64,000 nucleotides of DNA from Liolophura sinensis. Its lineage: Eukaryota; Mollusca; Polyplacophora; Chitonida; Chitonidae. Below are positions 36,944-49,000 of the stretch, in pieces. The notes beneath the pieces are model-generated. The model had not been told where the DNA came from. It did not search any database and was given only the letters and a program-made list of their open reading frames with translations. Each line of letters begins with the position of its first letter. Positions within the stretch are counted from its first letter, which is position 1. Both the position numbers and the translations under genes were made by a program. The DNA lies in NCBI RefSeq assembly GCF_032854445.1, contig NC_088300.1:28129608-28193607 (forward strand). The letters are read 5' to 3'.

Positions 36944-39900
36944 CTAATGAGCAGACTGATTTTTCCTGGAATCTGTGCTGGCGAGATGTACATTCCCACA
37001 ACGACAGATTCTTAACTGTGCTGCAGTCCTGCGGAGGTCAGCCGGTAAATTCTTGTATCAAATGGACTATAGGGCGCTTGCTGTGGCCAAGTTGTTAATG
37101 TGTTATCCTTTAATTTACTTGGTCATTGAAGAGGTGGGTTCAGGATCATTCTCTGATACAGAACTGTGTTCTCTCCACATTCCGATGTCTTCTTAAAATT
37201 TGCAATGATGCCTCCTACATAGCCCATTTCAAAAAACGACTTACAGTAGTACTCTGTGGTCAAATCCCACTACTCCAGAGCATAGCCTGCAACTCTTTGT
37301 GGGTAAGGAGTCAGGAGAAAAACATTTATACATGTACATAGAAAAATCCACAGCCTTACAACAAAATACGCATGTTAGATGTTAGACTGCACAAGGCTCA
37401 TCAACCACATATTGTCGACAAGGCCACAAGGGAGTACTGGTACAATAAATAAGCTGCCAAAGGTCAAGTGGGAACCTGCACTTTGTGTTTCATCATAATA
37501 ACAGTGCAGTTTGATGTACAGACCAAAAGTTCTCAGGAGAAACCTTCTTTAAGCAGTTGTGAGTCTAGTTGTTCAATACTGTTTTAAGATGTCATACCTG
37601 GAATTGATTCCACAAAGACATTTCAGTCAAAATTTTATATACAATCTTAAAGCCTATTTTACTGTTTTTTGAAGCAAAATTTTGTCCAACTCATGGAGTG
37701 TTATGCTTAGTGAAATGTATCCAAATTTGAACTTTCAGTTCCAATAACTGAGCGATTGTGAAGATTTAAAATGTTGACTTAGGTCAGAAATGGCTTTATG
37801 GAATCAGTCCCAGATTTTGACTTATTTGTACTTAGCCACAAACCATTTGTGTAACTGTGTATTAAAGATTTACCAAATCTGCTGCTGTTATTACCTGCTG
37901 GATTTTGATGAAATCTTAAATACATAATCTGAAGTAATACTGGTATTAAACATGTGTTTTAAAAGCAAGGTTAAGTGACAAGGATAGAGATAGTAGGAAT
38001 TGCTTTCTTAAATTATTAAAAAAATGAATTGTATTAAAGCCGCTGTTGTTACTTCTGGAGGATATTACGGAAACAGAAGTTCTCTGTCGATTCCCATTTT
38101 GCCTGGTGTGACGTCTTGCAAGAACACTTGACGTCACCCATCACTGACGTATAGCAACAAATGACGGTGTACTTTCAAACGCGCCTTACTCAGTCATATC
38201 AGCTTCATTCATTATCACATACGGAATATTACCACTTCACACCAGGAAAATTTTACGAGAAACTGCCCAAGATTTTGTTTTTGAGGACTGTTCACTTACA
38301 GGGGTTATAAATAGCCTTATTCATCGTGAATGATTTGAACCGTGGTTGCTAGCTATATTCCATAGGGTATCCTTCATATCAGTTTAATATTTCCACCTGG
38401 CCTCTCTTGGCACTAAAGTAGCACTGTAAAAGATTAAACTACTTACACTAAAAAACTAAAGAACGACAGAGCTGAACAAGGTAAGTTTGAAGTCAAAATG
38501 ATTTATTACAGGACTTGAAAGGCAGTTCTGATACAGCATTGACTTGAAGAACAATTATGCGTGTAAATATCTGACGTTTTAAATGCACATTGAAAATTAA
38601 CAGGAAAAATCTCCTAGTGACTTCTGATACCCCTGCCGAGTCAGAGCACTAAATATCAAAACAATTTATCTGTTTACTAATATCACACATACTTGCTTTT
38701 TGTGATGATTCTGAAGTAAAAGTATAGAGAAAAAACAATGAACAATAAAATATGTATCAAATGGACAACCATTGAAACTGTAACAGCAGTGGTTAGTTAA
38801 AGTTTCCCAGCCTTTGATGATGCTGTTGGTACATTAATACAGTATACTTGATACATGTACACGTTTGATATTCAAATCCGCAGAGCTTCCTTCTGATGAA
38901 TGGACTATGATAGCTGAGCAACAATCACATTAAAACACCTTTTGGTCCCACCAGTAACATTTACTGCATATACTCTTGAATTCTCTGACTTATATCTACT
39001 ATGGTATGTTACATTACAATGGAAGTCTCTCCAACTGTATAACTTAAGCCATGACAGGTCAATGCAAATCATTCCCGGCTGTTCAGGAGAAATATATGTG
39101 CTGAAGTTGGTACTATACAGGAACAAAGATTCAGAATGCACAAACTGTCACAGAAAAGGACCTGTTTACCCAACATGAAATGAGTAATCTAAAATACCTA
39201 CTTATTCACAAAAATAATACAAATTTTTGTACAACATACAGATGTGTCTGCCTGCTGAATTTGATAACATCAGTAATAATTTGCCAAATCTGGGAGACTG
39301 AACATATTCCAAGCAAATGAAATTTTCCCAGGAAAAGGTTGAAAAGTTTCAGATGATATTCATGTAGCTCAAGAAGAAAATATTTTTTGGAATTCCAGAG
39401 CTATATTATTGTAACAGTTTTACCATTTTAAAATACTAATCTGACAACATGATGTAGTAGCAGCAGGATTAGTTCTCTTGTTAGAGTGAATAGTGGTCAA
39501 ATGGCTTTACATAAAACTGCATCATCCCATATAACCAGTGTCAAAAAATATTGATGTGTATTTGACCCAGGTGTCTCATATATGTATACTACTGAAACGT
39601 GCATTTTGTTTTTCATAAGACAAAACTCTGTAAGCAATATGCATCTTGTCAGAACGTACAATATGATTCAGAAATGTCATTTCTGCCTCTTTCTTTGGAA
39701 AATAACAGAAAAATTCTTTGTGAATGTGCCAATGCAAGTTTTATCAAGCATTGTTTCTGAACAAATTGCACTGATCTTATATGCTTTCACCATTACTGCA
39801 GAAATGACCATTTAATCCACCATCACCGTTTATGCATTATTTATATTTGTCCAAGCATTAACATGCTATATCACTTCTTTTTAAATGCAGGTCTGTTTCA

Positions 39901-39986
39901 CAGATTGTATCGCAAGTACATGTAGATAACAGAAGTGTGTAATACAAACTTCATGTAAACTGTCATCATTCAGGATCTCGTGAAGA
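36944..39986. other. Convergent intergenic region between FRA10AC1 and the PDE gene
   Basis: About 3 kb with no recognised coding exon. AATAAA at 37444-37449 could end the FRA10AC1 transcript. The middle is occupied by a dispersed repeat (37950-38430) also found in a PDE intron. Confidence 0.5.
37950..38430 (+). repeat. About 500-bp dispersed repeat, copy 1
   Basis: Aligns along its length with 54675-55210: TTTTAAAAGCAAGGT at the start, GGAATTGCTTTCTTAAATT, TTTTGCCTGGTGTG followed by ACGTC-rich sequence, CAAGATTTTGTTTTTGAGGA, and AAAGTAGCACTGTAA near the end. Non-coding. Confidence 0.75.
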
Positions 39987-40085
39987 TCACAAAACTGAGC
40001 AGAAGTTACTTGTTGCTTTAACTTTTTCCTCTGACTTTTGTGAAGTTTCTGGTGGCCTCTTATTTTTTGTTGATCGATCCGACTT
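39987..40085 (-). CDS. Last PDE exon with CaaX prenylation box
   Basis: Starts after a TTTTTCCATTTCAG acceptor and reads [20 protein letters not shown], then a short lysine-containing stretch, ending TSNFCSVL and TGA. A basic linker and a C-terminal Cys-aliphatic-aliphatic-Leu is the PDE6 arrangement (human PDE6C ends CLML), and Leu at the end predicts geranylgeranylation. It needs phase 0 at its start, which the 20-nt candidate exon at 41899-41918 would supply. No other gene here could own it. Confidence 0.6.
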   Translation of the reverse strand, partial: KSDRSTKNKRPPETSQKSEEKVKATSNFCSVL

Positions 40086-43000
40086 CTGAAATGGAAAAAC
40101 AATATCTCATCAATGTGAGGTCTAGTACATGGCTCAGCCAACATTATGTCGCCCCATCGCCATACTTTACTCAATCACCCACTGATAAATATAGCTTGGT
40201 TCTCCTTTGCAGGCCTACTTAGGGAATTCCTCACTACATAAATTCTTGAAGCCTGGTTCTCATCCACCATACATCTCATAACGGATGCCAGGCAGTGAAT
40301 GGTTGAATGTGGTGGGACCAGCAGTTTGGGTGTCCTCATGACTTTGATTCACTGGTGAACCTCTTAAGATGAACCAAGCAGCAAGCAACTAACTCACAGA
40401 TGGTTTGTCTGTGGTATGACCAAGGGAATACATGTACTTGAATTTCTAAGAAAAGGGATCATTTTTTTTTAGACCATATAGCACTAGCACTAATCTGAGC
40501 TGTAAAAAAACATTAATTATTAGAGTATTTTGTCCTGCTTGTTACTGATTATTATCTGCCTTGTACAAACTTGTTATGGTGCCAAATGGGGTTCACAAAT
40601 CTGATTTGACATAAAAACACGTCACAAAACTAATACAAGCAAATGTTGGACAATATTTTGTGCCACAAAAAGAAGTTTCAGGCTGTTATACCCGCAAGCA
40701 ATGATGTCATGAGAAGATGGTCATCTTTAGCCAGTGATACACTAATACTGATGGCATTGCAGGAGCATTTGTATACATCTGTGGCATCATAGGAATAATA
40801 AAACATTCTATTTATACGGGTTCATGTAAGGCAGGCAATAATTAATAATCAATGGGTAAGACAGACTGGTGGTGGTATGTAACTGGCACATGGATAATGA
40901 TGCAGAAGTTTGAACTTCTCTCACTTATGATAGGAGTTTGTAACAGCAATAACAGTTAGTGCAATGCACCATATATATAGCACAGCAAAACATGTATGCA
41001 CCCAACAAACAATGTTCAGGTTTTTCAGGCCTTACAAAGAGAAAAAAAGAACACACACAAGAAAAACATTTATGTGTACCTGATCATTTTTGTCTGTTTT
41101 TCCATTCTGTTTTAAGGACTGCCTACGTGTTACTTCTGCCTGTTCATAGTCTGTTGAAACATTTACATTCTCATTATAATAAAAAATGCACCAGTATAAA
41201 TCTTGCGCAACTCAGATATTTAGATGTGACTTTAATACGTCTGCATTTCAATGAATTCCTTTATATTTAATCTTAAAAACACACCCACAGGCTTTAAAAC
41301 ATATTATAAATAGATATCTTTCTTAGATTGCCTTTTTCATTACACTTACTGCATGAAGGTGCTCAGTTTAAGTGAAGAAAATAGTAGCAAATATATAATT
41401 ATAAAATAAATGTAACTTCACAAAAAAAAAAGCCAAACTAAAAACACAAGTTAGTTCAAGAGACAATTTATTGAAACAAAACAACTCAATTAGAATGAAT
41501 GGTTTTAAAGTCATCTGCAATCTGTCATTATTGATACCCAAATAAATGCACAAAAACTTGAGCATGTATTAAATTAGTATATATTAGCATGCGATAGCTT
41601 GCTTGTACATGAAAATAAAAACACCTGCTTGTTAGTATAACATTTTGAACGCCCTTTTTTTTGCCTGCCGTATTGTTTAATGGGTGCATGTGAAGTAATA
41701 TTCCATTATAACCCATACACCTAGAGAATGAGACTAAAATGAATGCATTAAATAAAAATTTATTAAAACTGAACTGATAATATTGGCCAGCAAGAATGAA
41801 TGTCACAGGGAGGCATAATAAAAAAGAAACTTTATAACATTTTAAGAAAGACTTCTGCTGCGCAACATTTGCAAATTGTCGACTGCTCATAGAATTACCA
41901 CGAGATCTGTAGTATGGACTAGAAGCAGGCAGCCACACATTTTGAGTAAGATGTTGTGAAATGGAGAACATGCTAATTGTATGAACCAGGGCCCGGTTTC
42001 ACAAAGCATTCTTAACACTGTGTTCATTTAACTACCTTGGCAACCAATACTGTAGGCATTACGTCGTCATGGCAGTTCGTAACATTAAGAGAGCTTCGTG
42101 AAGCTGGGCACAGATATTTACTACAAATCACAGTGTATAAAAACTCAATTTCTGGACACTTCCATGTATATTGAAAAAAGTTAGTTCCCTGGTATTATAA
42201 TAAGATAACATAAACAGTACAGTCTGACACTTAATGGAATAAACATTTCAGGAAAAGAAACTGTTCTGAATGTGACAGTTGTACCTTAAACTTTTCTCAG
42301 TTAATGGTAAATGACTTAAAATATTGTCCATCTCTGTCATTCACTTAGCCTGTTCCTGATAATTCTACAGACATTAGTAAAAGGTATTTTAATGTTTGTT
42401 TTGAAGTTAGGATTATATTTCCTACTAGGAAAATATGAATTTCAGCACCAAATGTAACATTCTGACATTCATTTGCCTCTAAATGCACTTTATGAAGGTG
42501 AAATTTTAGGTCATTTACCACACTACATTAATTTCCTTAAAAGAAATTTCACTTTATTTCTCAAAGGTGTTGTGTCACCTATATGTTTTTTGTAAATACT
42601 AAAGGTCTTCAAGATCACAAGAAAATAACAGTAAAAACATAATTCTAAGACGGTGAACTTTAAAGGAATAAACTGTGCATTTTACTTCATTTCAGTGGGC
42701 ATTGTTCAGAGTCGTCACATACCCTGTGTGCTCTGTAAAAGCTTTCGTTCATGTTCATCAGCCAATTTTTGCCAATTTGTTCTATTATCACTGCATCCAT
42801 CATACAATGGTTTTAAATTTTCTGATACCACGGAAAACATCTGTTCCAACAGAGATAAAGAATATAAAAATACATACAAGTCAAGTAAATATCTGCATTA
42901 TTGCACAATATCCCACTGTTTCATCCACTGGCAGGATGGCTGATGACAGTAAACAACAAGAACTATAAAGAACAGACAACAGCAATGCATTAGTAATAAA

Positions 43001-46000
43001 TCAACAAGCGTAACTGCAGAACACAAAATTATTTAGAACACTCAACCCTTTTCAACTTTATCAGCCAATTCTTGCCAGCATCTCCTGTTGTATAGTACAC
43101 CATCATATAATGGTTTAAGCCCTGGCCATAAGTCTGCAAACATCTGGTAAATAAAACAACAATAAATGTTCATTGTAAATTAAATTTCTTTTGTTCATTT
43201 ATGTGATTAGTATTTACTGCGTTGTGCTAAGAATTTTCACTCATATGATGAAAGTCAAGTTTCATAAATTTCCATTCATAAACTTCCTCTTCATACAAGT
43301 TACACAGTGATCATCTTGGCACCCGTACGGGACCCAATGATCATCTTGTCAAGTGTTCACCAATTTCCTTAAACAAGGTTCATCATGCTGTTTTCTTCTC
43401 TGGCTCTTTGTGGAAAGATTTGCCAGTAACCTGCAGATGATTGTGAGTTTTCCCGGGGCTTGGCGTGGTGTCCTCCCACTACAATGCTGGCCGCCTTCAT
43501 GTAAGTGAAATTAGGCTATAAAATATGCAAATTAATGTGAGGATAGAGGGGGCCCCCCATAGCCGAGTTGGTTAGCATATCAGCGATGGTGCATTGATCC
43601 AGGAGCCTCTCACCAAGTCCTAGGCCCACTTTCACAAAACTTTGTGAATCAATTTTTTTGTAGCTTTTCTCATAAATGATTAATGTTACCTTATGGCACT
43701 ATAACCTAGACAGCGTCTTTTGAAAGTGGGTTAGGTTATACCGATCCTCTCCAGCCCTACATGGAAAGTTCTGCAAGCAACCTATGAATGGCCACTGGTT
43801 TTTCCGCCCGCCATCGTATTAGTGAAATATTCTTAAGAAAGGCTTAAAACATCGAGCAAATAAATGAATAAATGTAAGGATAGACCTGATTGAATAACTC
43901 TGCAAAAGTTCAGGAATTTCCTGTGAATAAGCTCAGGGATATAGTTTTCACAAATTGTTGAACAAATTAAACAAATCAATATACTATTCAAGGCAAAATA
44001 TGCTAATTCATGCAAGAAGAGACCTATATGATTCTCCAGATAATGCCAGCAAATGATCAGGAATTGTGAATAGGTTATATTTAAAATCTCTGATCAATCC
44101 ATCAAGTTTCAGTTGAGATATCACGTGGAAATATTTCAACAAATGCCTGTTTTACAAAGTAGTCGTATTCTTTGCCTTGAGTAACTTCACTGACAGTATA
44201 TCTTGAGATATGTCATCATGATAAATGCATTTGATATGGTGTTGTGACAGCCTTGTAAAACTGGTCCCTGGATAAAAACAAATCCCAAGCAAGGTGTATC
44301 ATGACGAGAAGATTTCATGATGAAATGAAAACTTTCAATAGCTGCACAATCATACCAGGCAAATGAGCCAACAGACAAAAAAGTTGCATTCAGGCAGGGA
44401 AGAAACAGTCCGAAGCAAAGTTTCATGACAAGATACCCATGTGCCAACTTTGGAGCCAAACTTCATGAGGAACCCAAACATCAAATGGAGAGTCAAACAA
44501 GCTAAAAACAGTATACCCCAGTAATAAATAAAAAAACTACCAGTACTGATCGACCTCCCAAGAAAATCTCAGAAAAATTGTGTAAACAAGGATGGAATAT
44601 GCTAATATGAGTTTGGGGTTCCTTCGTGGCCGAGGCAGTTAGCGTGCCAGCACACTGACACAGGAGCATCTCACCAATGCGGATATTGTGAAATCATGCT
44701 GGCTTCCTCCCACCACAATATTGGTTGCCGTTGTGTAAGTGAAATATTCTTGAGTATGGCATAAAACACTAATCAAATAAATAAATAATAATTTGGATTT
44801 GTGTATAACTTACTGCACAGGGCATGACAAATACACATAGTTACTAGTACCTGATAAACTGGAATACAGATGGCATCTATGAAGCCAACCTGCATTTTCG
44901 GTAATTCATCTTTTTTATTCCTGTCCATCATTGCCTGAAAGAGAATATAAATTGACTGACATCATTCTGATACAAGAAAAGAACTTCCCATAAAGATTTC
45001 AGAAGGCAATTATCTTGTAACTCTTATGTGTATATAACATGTTTGGTAAAATGTTTTATAAGCGACCACACAAACAGATTTGTCTGTTGTCTGCTGTTCA
45101 GAAACACTAATTTCTCAAGACAATTCACCATTAGAATGAGGAGAGGTTTGTAATATATTAGTGTTTAAATTCAATCAAAAATTGTGAGAAATTGTATATA
45201 ACTTAACCAAGGACTCTTTCTCTATCTTAGCAAAATGTTGCTCTGATGATGTTAATTAGGAACTGTGAGGTGTCTTTCTACAGTATAGCATCAACATTTT
45301 TCAAGATTCAGTTGAAGAAATGAGTGTTTTTATATAGATAGAAAACTGGAGAAGGATTATCTTTATGGTTAAACATAGTGCTAGGATTAGTGCACATTAG
45401 GGTTGTACTGTAGTGTACTACGCTGTACATGTATCAGTATGCCTCAATGTTCTGTAATATGCACAGTGGTATGTATAATTAGGTCTGCAAGCTGATGTAC
45501 AGACTAATGAAAGCTGAAGGGGGCTGATTACTTTCTCCTGACGTCTTTTGTGCAGGCAAACGTTTCCAAAACATGCACTATCAAATGGCACCTATGGTAT
45601 TAAACACATTGCAGAACAAATTCCTCATGATATTACTGTTATGTAAGAGCCTTCAATGAAATATTTAACTTGAGATGATCATTTAACAGTACAAATTAAC
45701 TCACAATTGGCTGCTGCTTCAGCTTCTCCTTTTCGATGTCACCTTGTTCAAAGAATTCCCCTGCGACCAGGTGTGCAATTTTCTTTTGAATTTCCCAAGG
45801 TTTACAGATAGCAGCAACATCACATGCTGTCATCATCATAGCCCTGAAAAATGCAAATTTATACATATAAATACTGCTTGTCCGTCATCCCTTAAACCAC
45901 ATGACTGGAATGAATGTGAGTATTTCAAAGTGCAGCATTTGCAGAATTTGGTTTCAGTATATGACACGACATGACATAACACAATGTAATGATGTTCTAC

Positions 46001-49000
46001 TGGTGCAGGTTGTTCTAAATACTTGTAATCACCAAAAGCAGGGGATCGGCCCCAGAGAAGTACAATAAGAAAGTGCCAATTTCAGAATCCAAGCCCAACT
46101 CTGTAAATTTCCAAATTAAAGCATCAACCAAAATTACATGGCCACAGAACAGATGCTTGCTTAGTAATAACTGGCCAAAAATGCACTCTCAATCAAAACG
46201 CCTATTTTTTGTAGAAATGAGGCACTGGTTTTTTAATTTACTGGATGTATGAAGATTGCCATCAACCAGAAAAATATTTTACTGAAAGTTTCACACATGT
46301 ATTTTTACGTGCTGTCAAAGGCCCTTTTTGGTTAATGTTTGTCTTTATATGCAAGATATAAACTTTATAATGTGGTTAGTTTTGTTATATTTTGGCAAGA
46401 TTAAAATCTGTACTTCTGCCCAAGTCGAGAAGGCAACCTCCATAGTGTAGTGAATAATTTAAATGATTGTGGAGAAAAAGCAGTATTGTGTGAAACAGTT
46501 CAAATTATGGTGGCTGCATCATTTTTTTTCTTTGGAAACATATTTTTGAGTGAGTAAAAATACAGGCCAAATTGTAATATAGAAGTGTTGCCATGAATTA
46601 AATCGAGAATTTTCATGCTACTACGTAACATGCAGCAACTATTAACTTGTGACACTTACGTATAATATAATTCAGCCTGAAAGTTGCATTTGCTATATAT
46701 ATTTTTTTGACTGCACAATGCTCAAGAATTTTTCACCAAGTTACACTTGTGTATCTGATGTGGACAAGTTATTGTATAATTTCTTTCAAGTTCATATGTG
46801 CCCCTACCTTAACATTACACTTCAGTCTTCAAAACCTTAATATTGAACTTAAAAAATAATTCATAAGTTGTAGTTTACTTGTCAAATTTGTTGAGGATTC
46901 ATGATATGCATGGATGGTACTAAGGCATTTATTAGTTTTTAGAAAATTACCATTATCTTATACACTGATCCATGTTACATTTCACGGACTGGTAAAGCAA
47001 TAGGTAAACACAAAGGTAAATCACTCTGTTGGAGTGGAGAAAGTCATAAATGAAAACCACATGCAGCTGTGGAGTAATATCTGAAATTAGTCAATATCCT
47101 GTGTAACAAAGACTGTACGTATTGTCATATTATCCAAATAACTGCAGGTCAGGTTTATCATATTAACTGTTCGGAAGAAAATAAAATCACACAAAAGCCC
47201 TGAAGATCAGAAATTTATTATTTAGTAAATATTATTAATGGCTATATATGCCAGGTAAAAGTTCCCTTCAGTCATAATGCAAAATATAACCCATGACCCA
47301 TGATTCAAATGTACCAAGCATGTAGCATGTACCTATTAACTCTTGTGTGATTGAAGTTCATACTATCTTCAGTTCTCTTTTGCACATACTTACTTCAATA
47401 GATCCTTGTGCTCAGTATTTTTGAAGTCTGTTTCACCCTTATCTATGAGTTGTTTAAAGCTGCCTCTTTTCCTGTGAAGTATCATGTAAAAGAACAACAC
47501 CTACAGAACCTTGTAAAATGCACGCATTAATGTACTACACTTATGAATGAATATTTGAGCAACATCTTTAAAACAGTTACATGTACTAAATTATTAAATG
47601 ATGTGTCAAAATAAAGCACAAATTAAACATCGACCAGAAGAAATACCATTATCCAAGATAAAAAAGCTTTCTGGAAGTACTGTGACACAATACCCTACTA
47701 GTTAAGGCAGTCAAAATAATAGCTGTAAATGTCAAACCCCTCACAAAACCAAAAAGGCCATAATTTGTTTGAAAAGGGATGAAACTTTTAAAATTTGAAC
47801 ATGGTCTGTAAACTGTGATAATGAAGATAAGTATCAAGTTTCATTTCAATGTGATGAACCATTCTGAGAAAAAGTCCACAAAAGTGATTCATGACAGACT
47901 GACAGACCATGAGATGTAAATCTACATTCCTTTCCCAAGAAGACTAACAAGTAGATAGAGTGCTCCAAACACAATTGGCCATTTGAAAATGTGTTACATT
48001 ACTCTTTGGCTATATGAAGTCATACATTTTTCTCTTACTTGAAGTATAGTGCAAGATCTGTAGACAAAATGGCATGCTCTAACATCTGAATGACTTTGCG
48101 ATAGTCTTCAGGACCCAGTGAGGCAAAGATGTTATTGCCCTGAAATTAAAGAAAATATATTTTGATTTAAGTCATAAGTACTCCCTGCAGGCAATTTTTT
48201 CTTTAATAATACCTATAACAACAAAATCTGCCAGTGGTTTCTTTAAAGTTTCAGGCATATCCCTGAAGATGACTTGATTAATTTGAATTTCAGAAAACTA
48301 GTTTTCAACACTGGAGAATGTGAATCAGCTTTATTTACCAGTGCCAATTATCTCATTGATATATATTCACCAGTCACACACATGTACCTTACAAGTACAG
48401 CCATTACTATTTCACATCTCTGGCCATAAATACCTTAAGTCACAGTGATCTGTTGCCATATCATTAGTAAACAAGAGTTCCGGTGAACACAATGTACTCC
48501 TCAACAAATCCATTTGTTTGAAATGTATAAAAGAATATCAACAGCCTTGTGGTGAGTATAACCCCTGAGGGGAATCTTCATGGGTGTTGATGATGGGTGT
48601 GGACAAATGTGTCCACCACAAAAGAAAACTTTATATGGAAAACAGTTGCAGCCAGGACACAAAATCATTTCTTTTTATATAGTATACATAGAGAAATCTG
48701 GTAGCCATGACTACAGTGGAAATGGACAAATGTGAGTCACGACACACTGTCATTTGTGTATGTATTTATCCTCCAAAAATCAAAACTCTACACAGAAAAC
48801 AGTTGGATTTATAGCCCATACATGATATCATATGTATCTCTAAAGTATATATAACGCAAAATAGCTACCTGGTAAGCATGGCAACTGTGCAAATGTACAA
48901 ATGTGAGTCTTAGCATATTGTCTTCTGTGTATGTATGTATCCACCAAAAATTAAAACACACAGAGAACTGTTGGAGTTATAGCCCAGACACGAATATGGA

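Noticed and set aside
39881-40174. Minus-strand 97-codon open frame over the PDE last exon
   Set aside because: It is in a different frame from the CaaX exon, runs through the acceptor, and has no family resemblance.
41528-41971. Minus-strand 147-codon open frame
   Set aside because: Hydrophobic, low-complexity and without homology I can name. Only the 20-nt segment at 41899-41918 fits the PDE splice phases.
42553-42558. AATAAA as the PDE polyadenylation signal after the distal alternative exon
   Set aside because: It could serve a form ending at 42715, but both alternative exons have usable donors and the CaaX exon lies further on, so I do not take it as the main 3' end.
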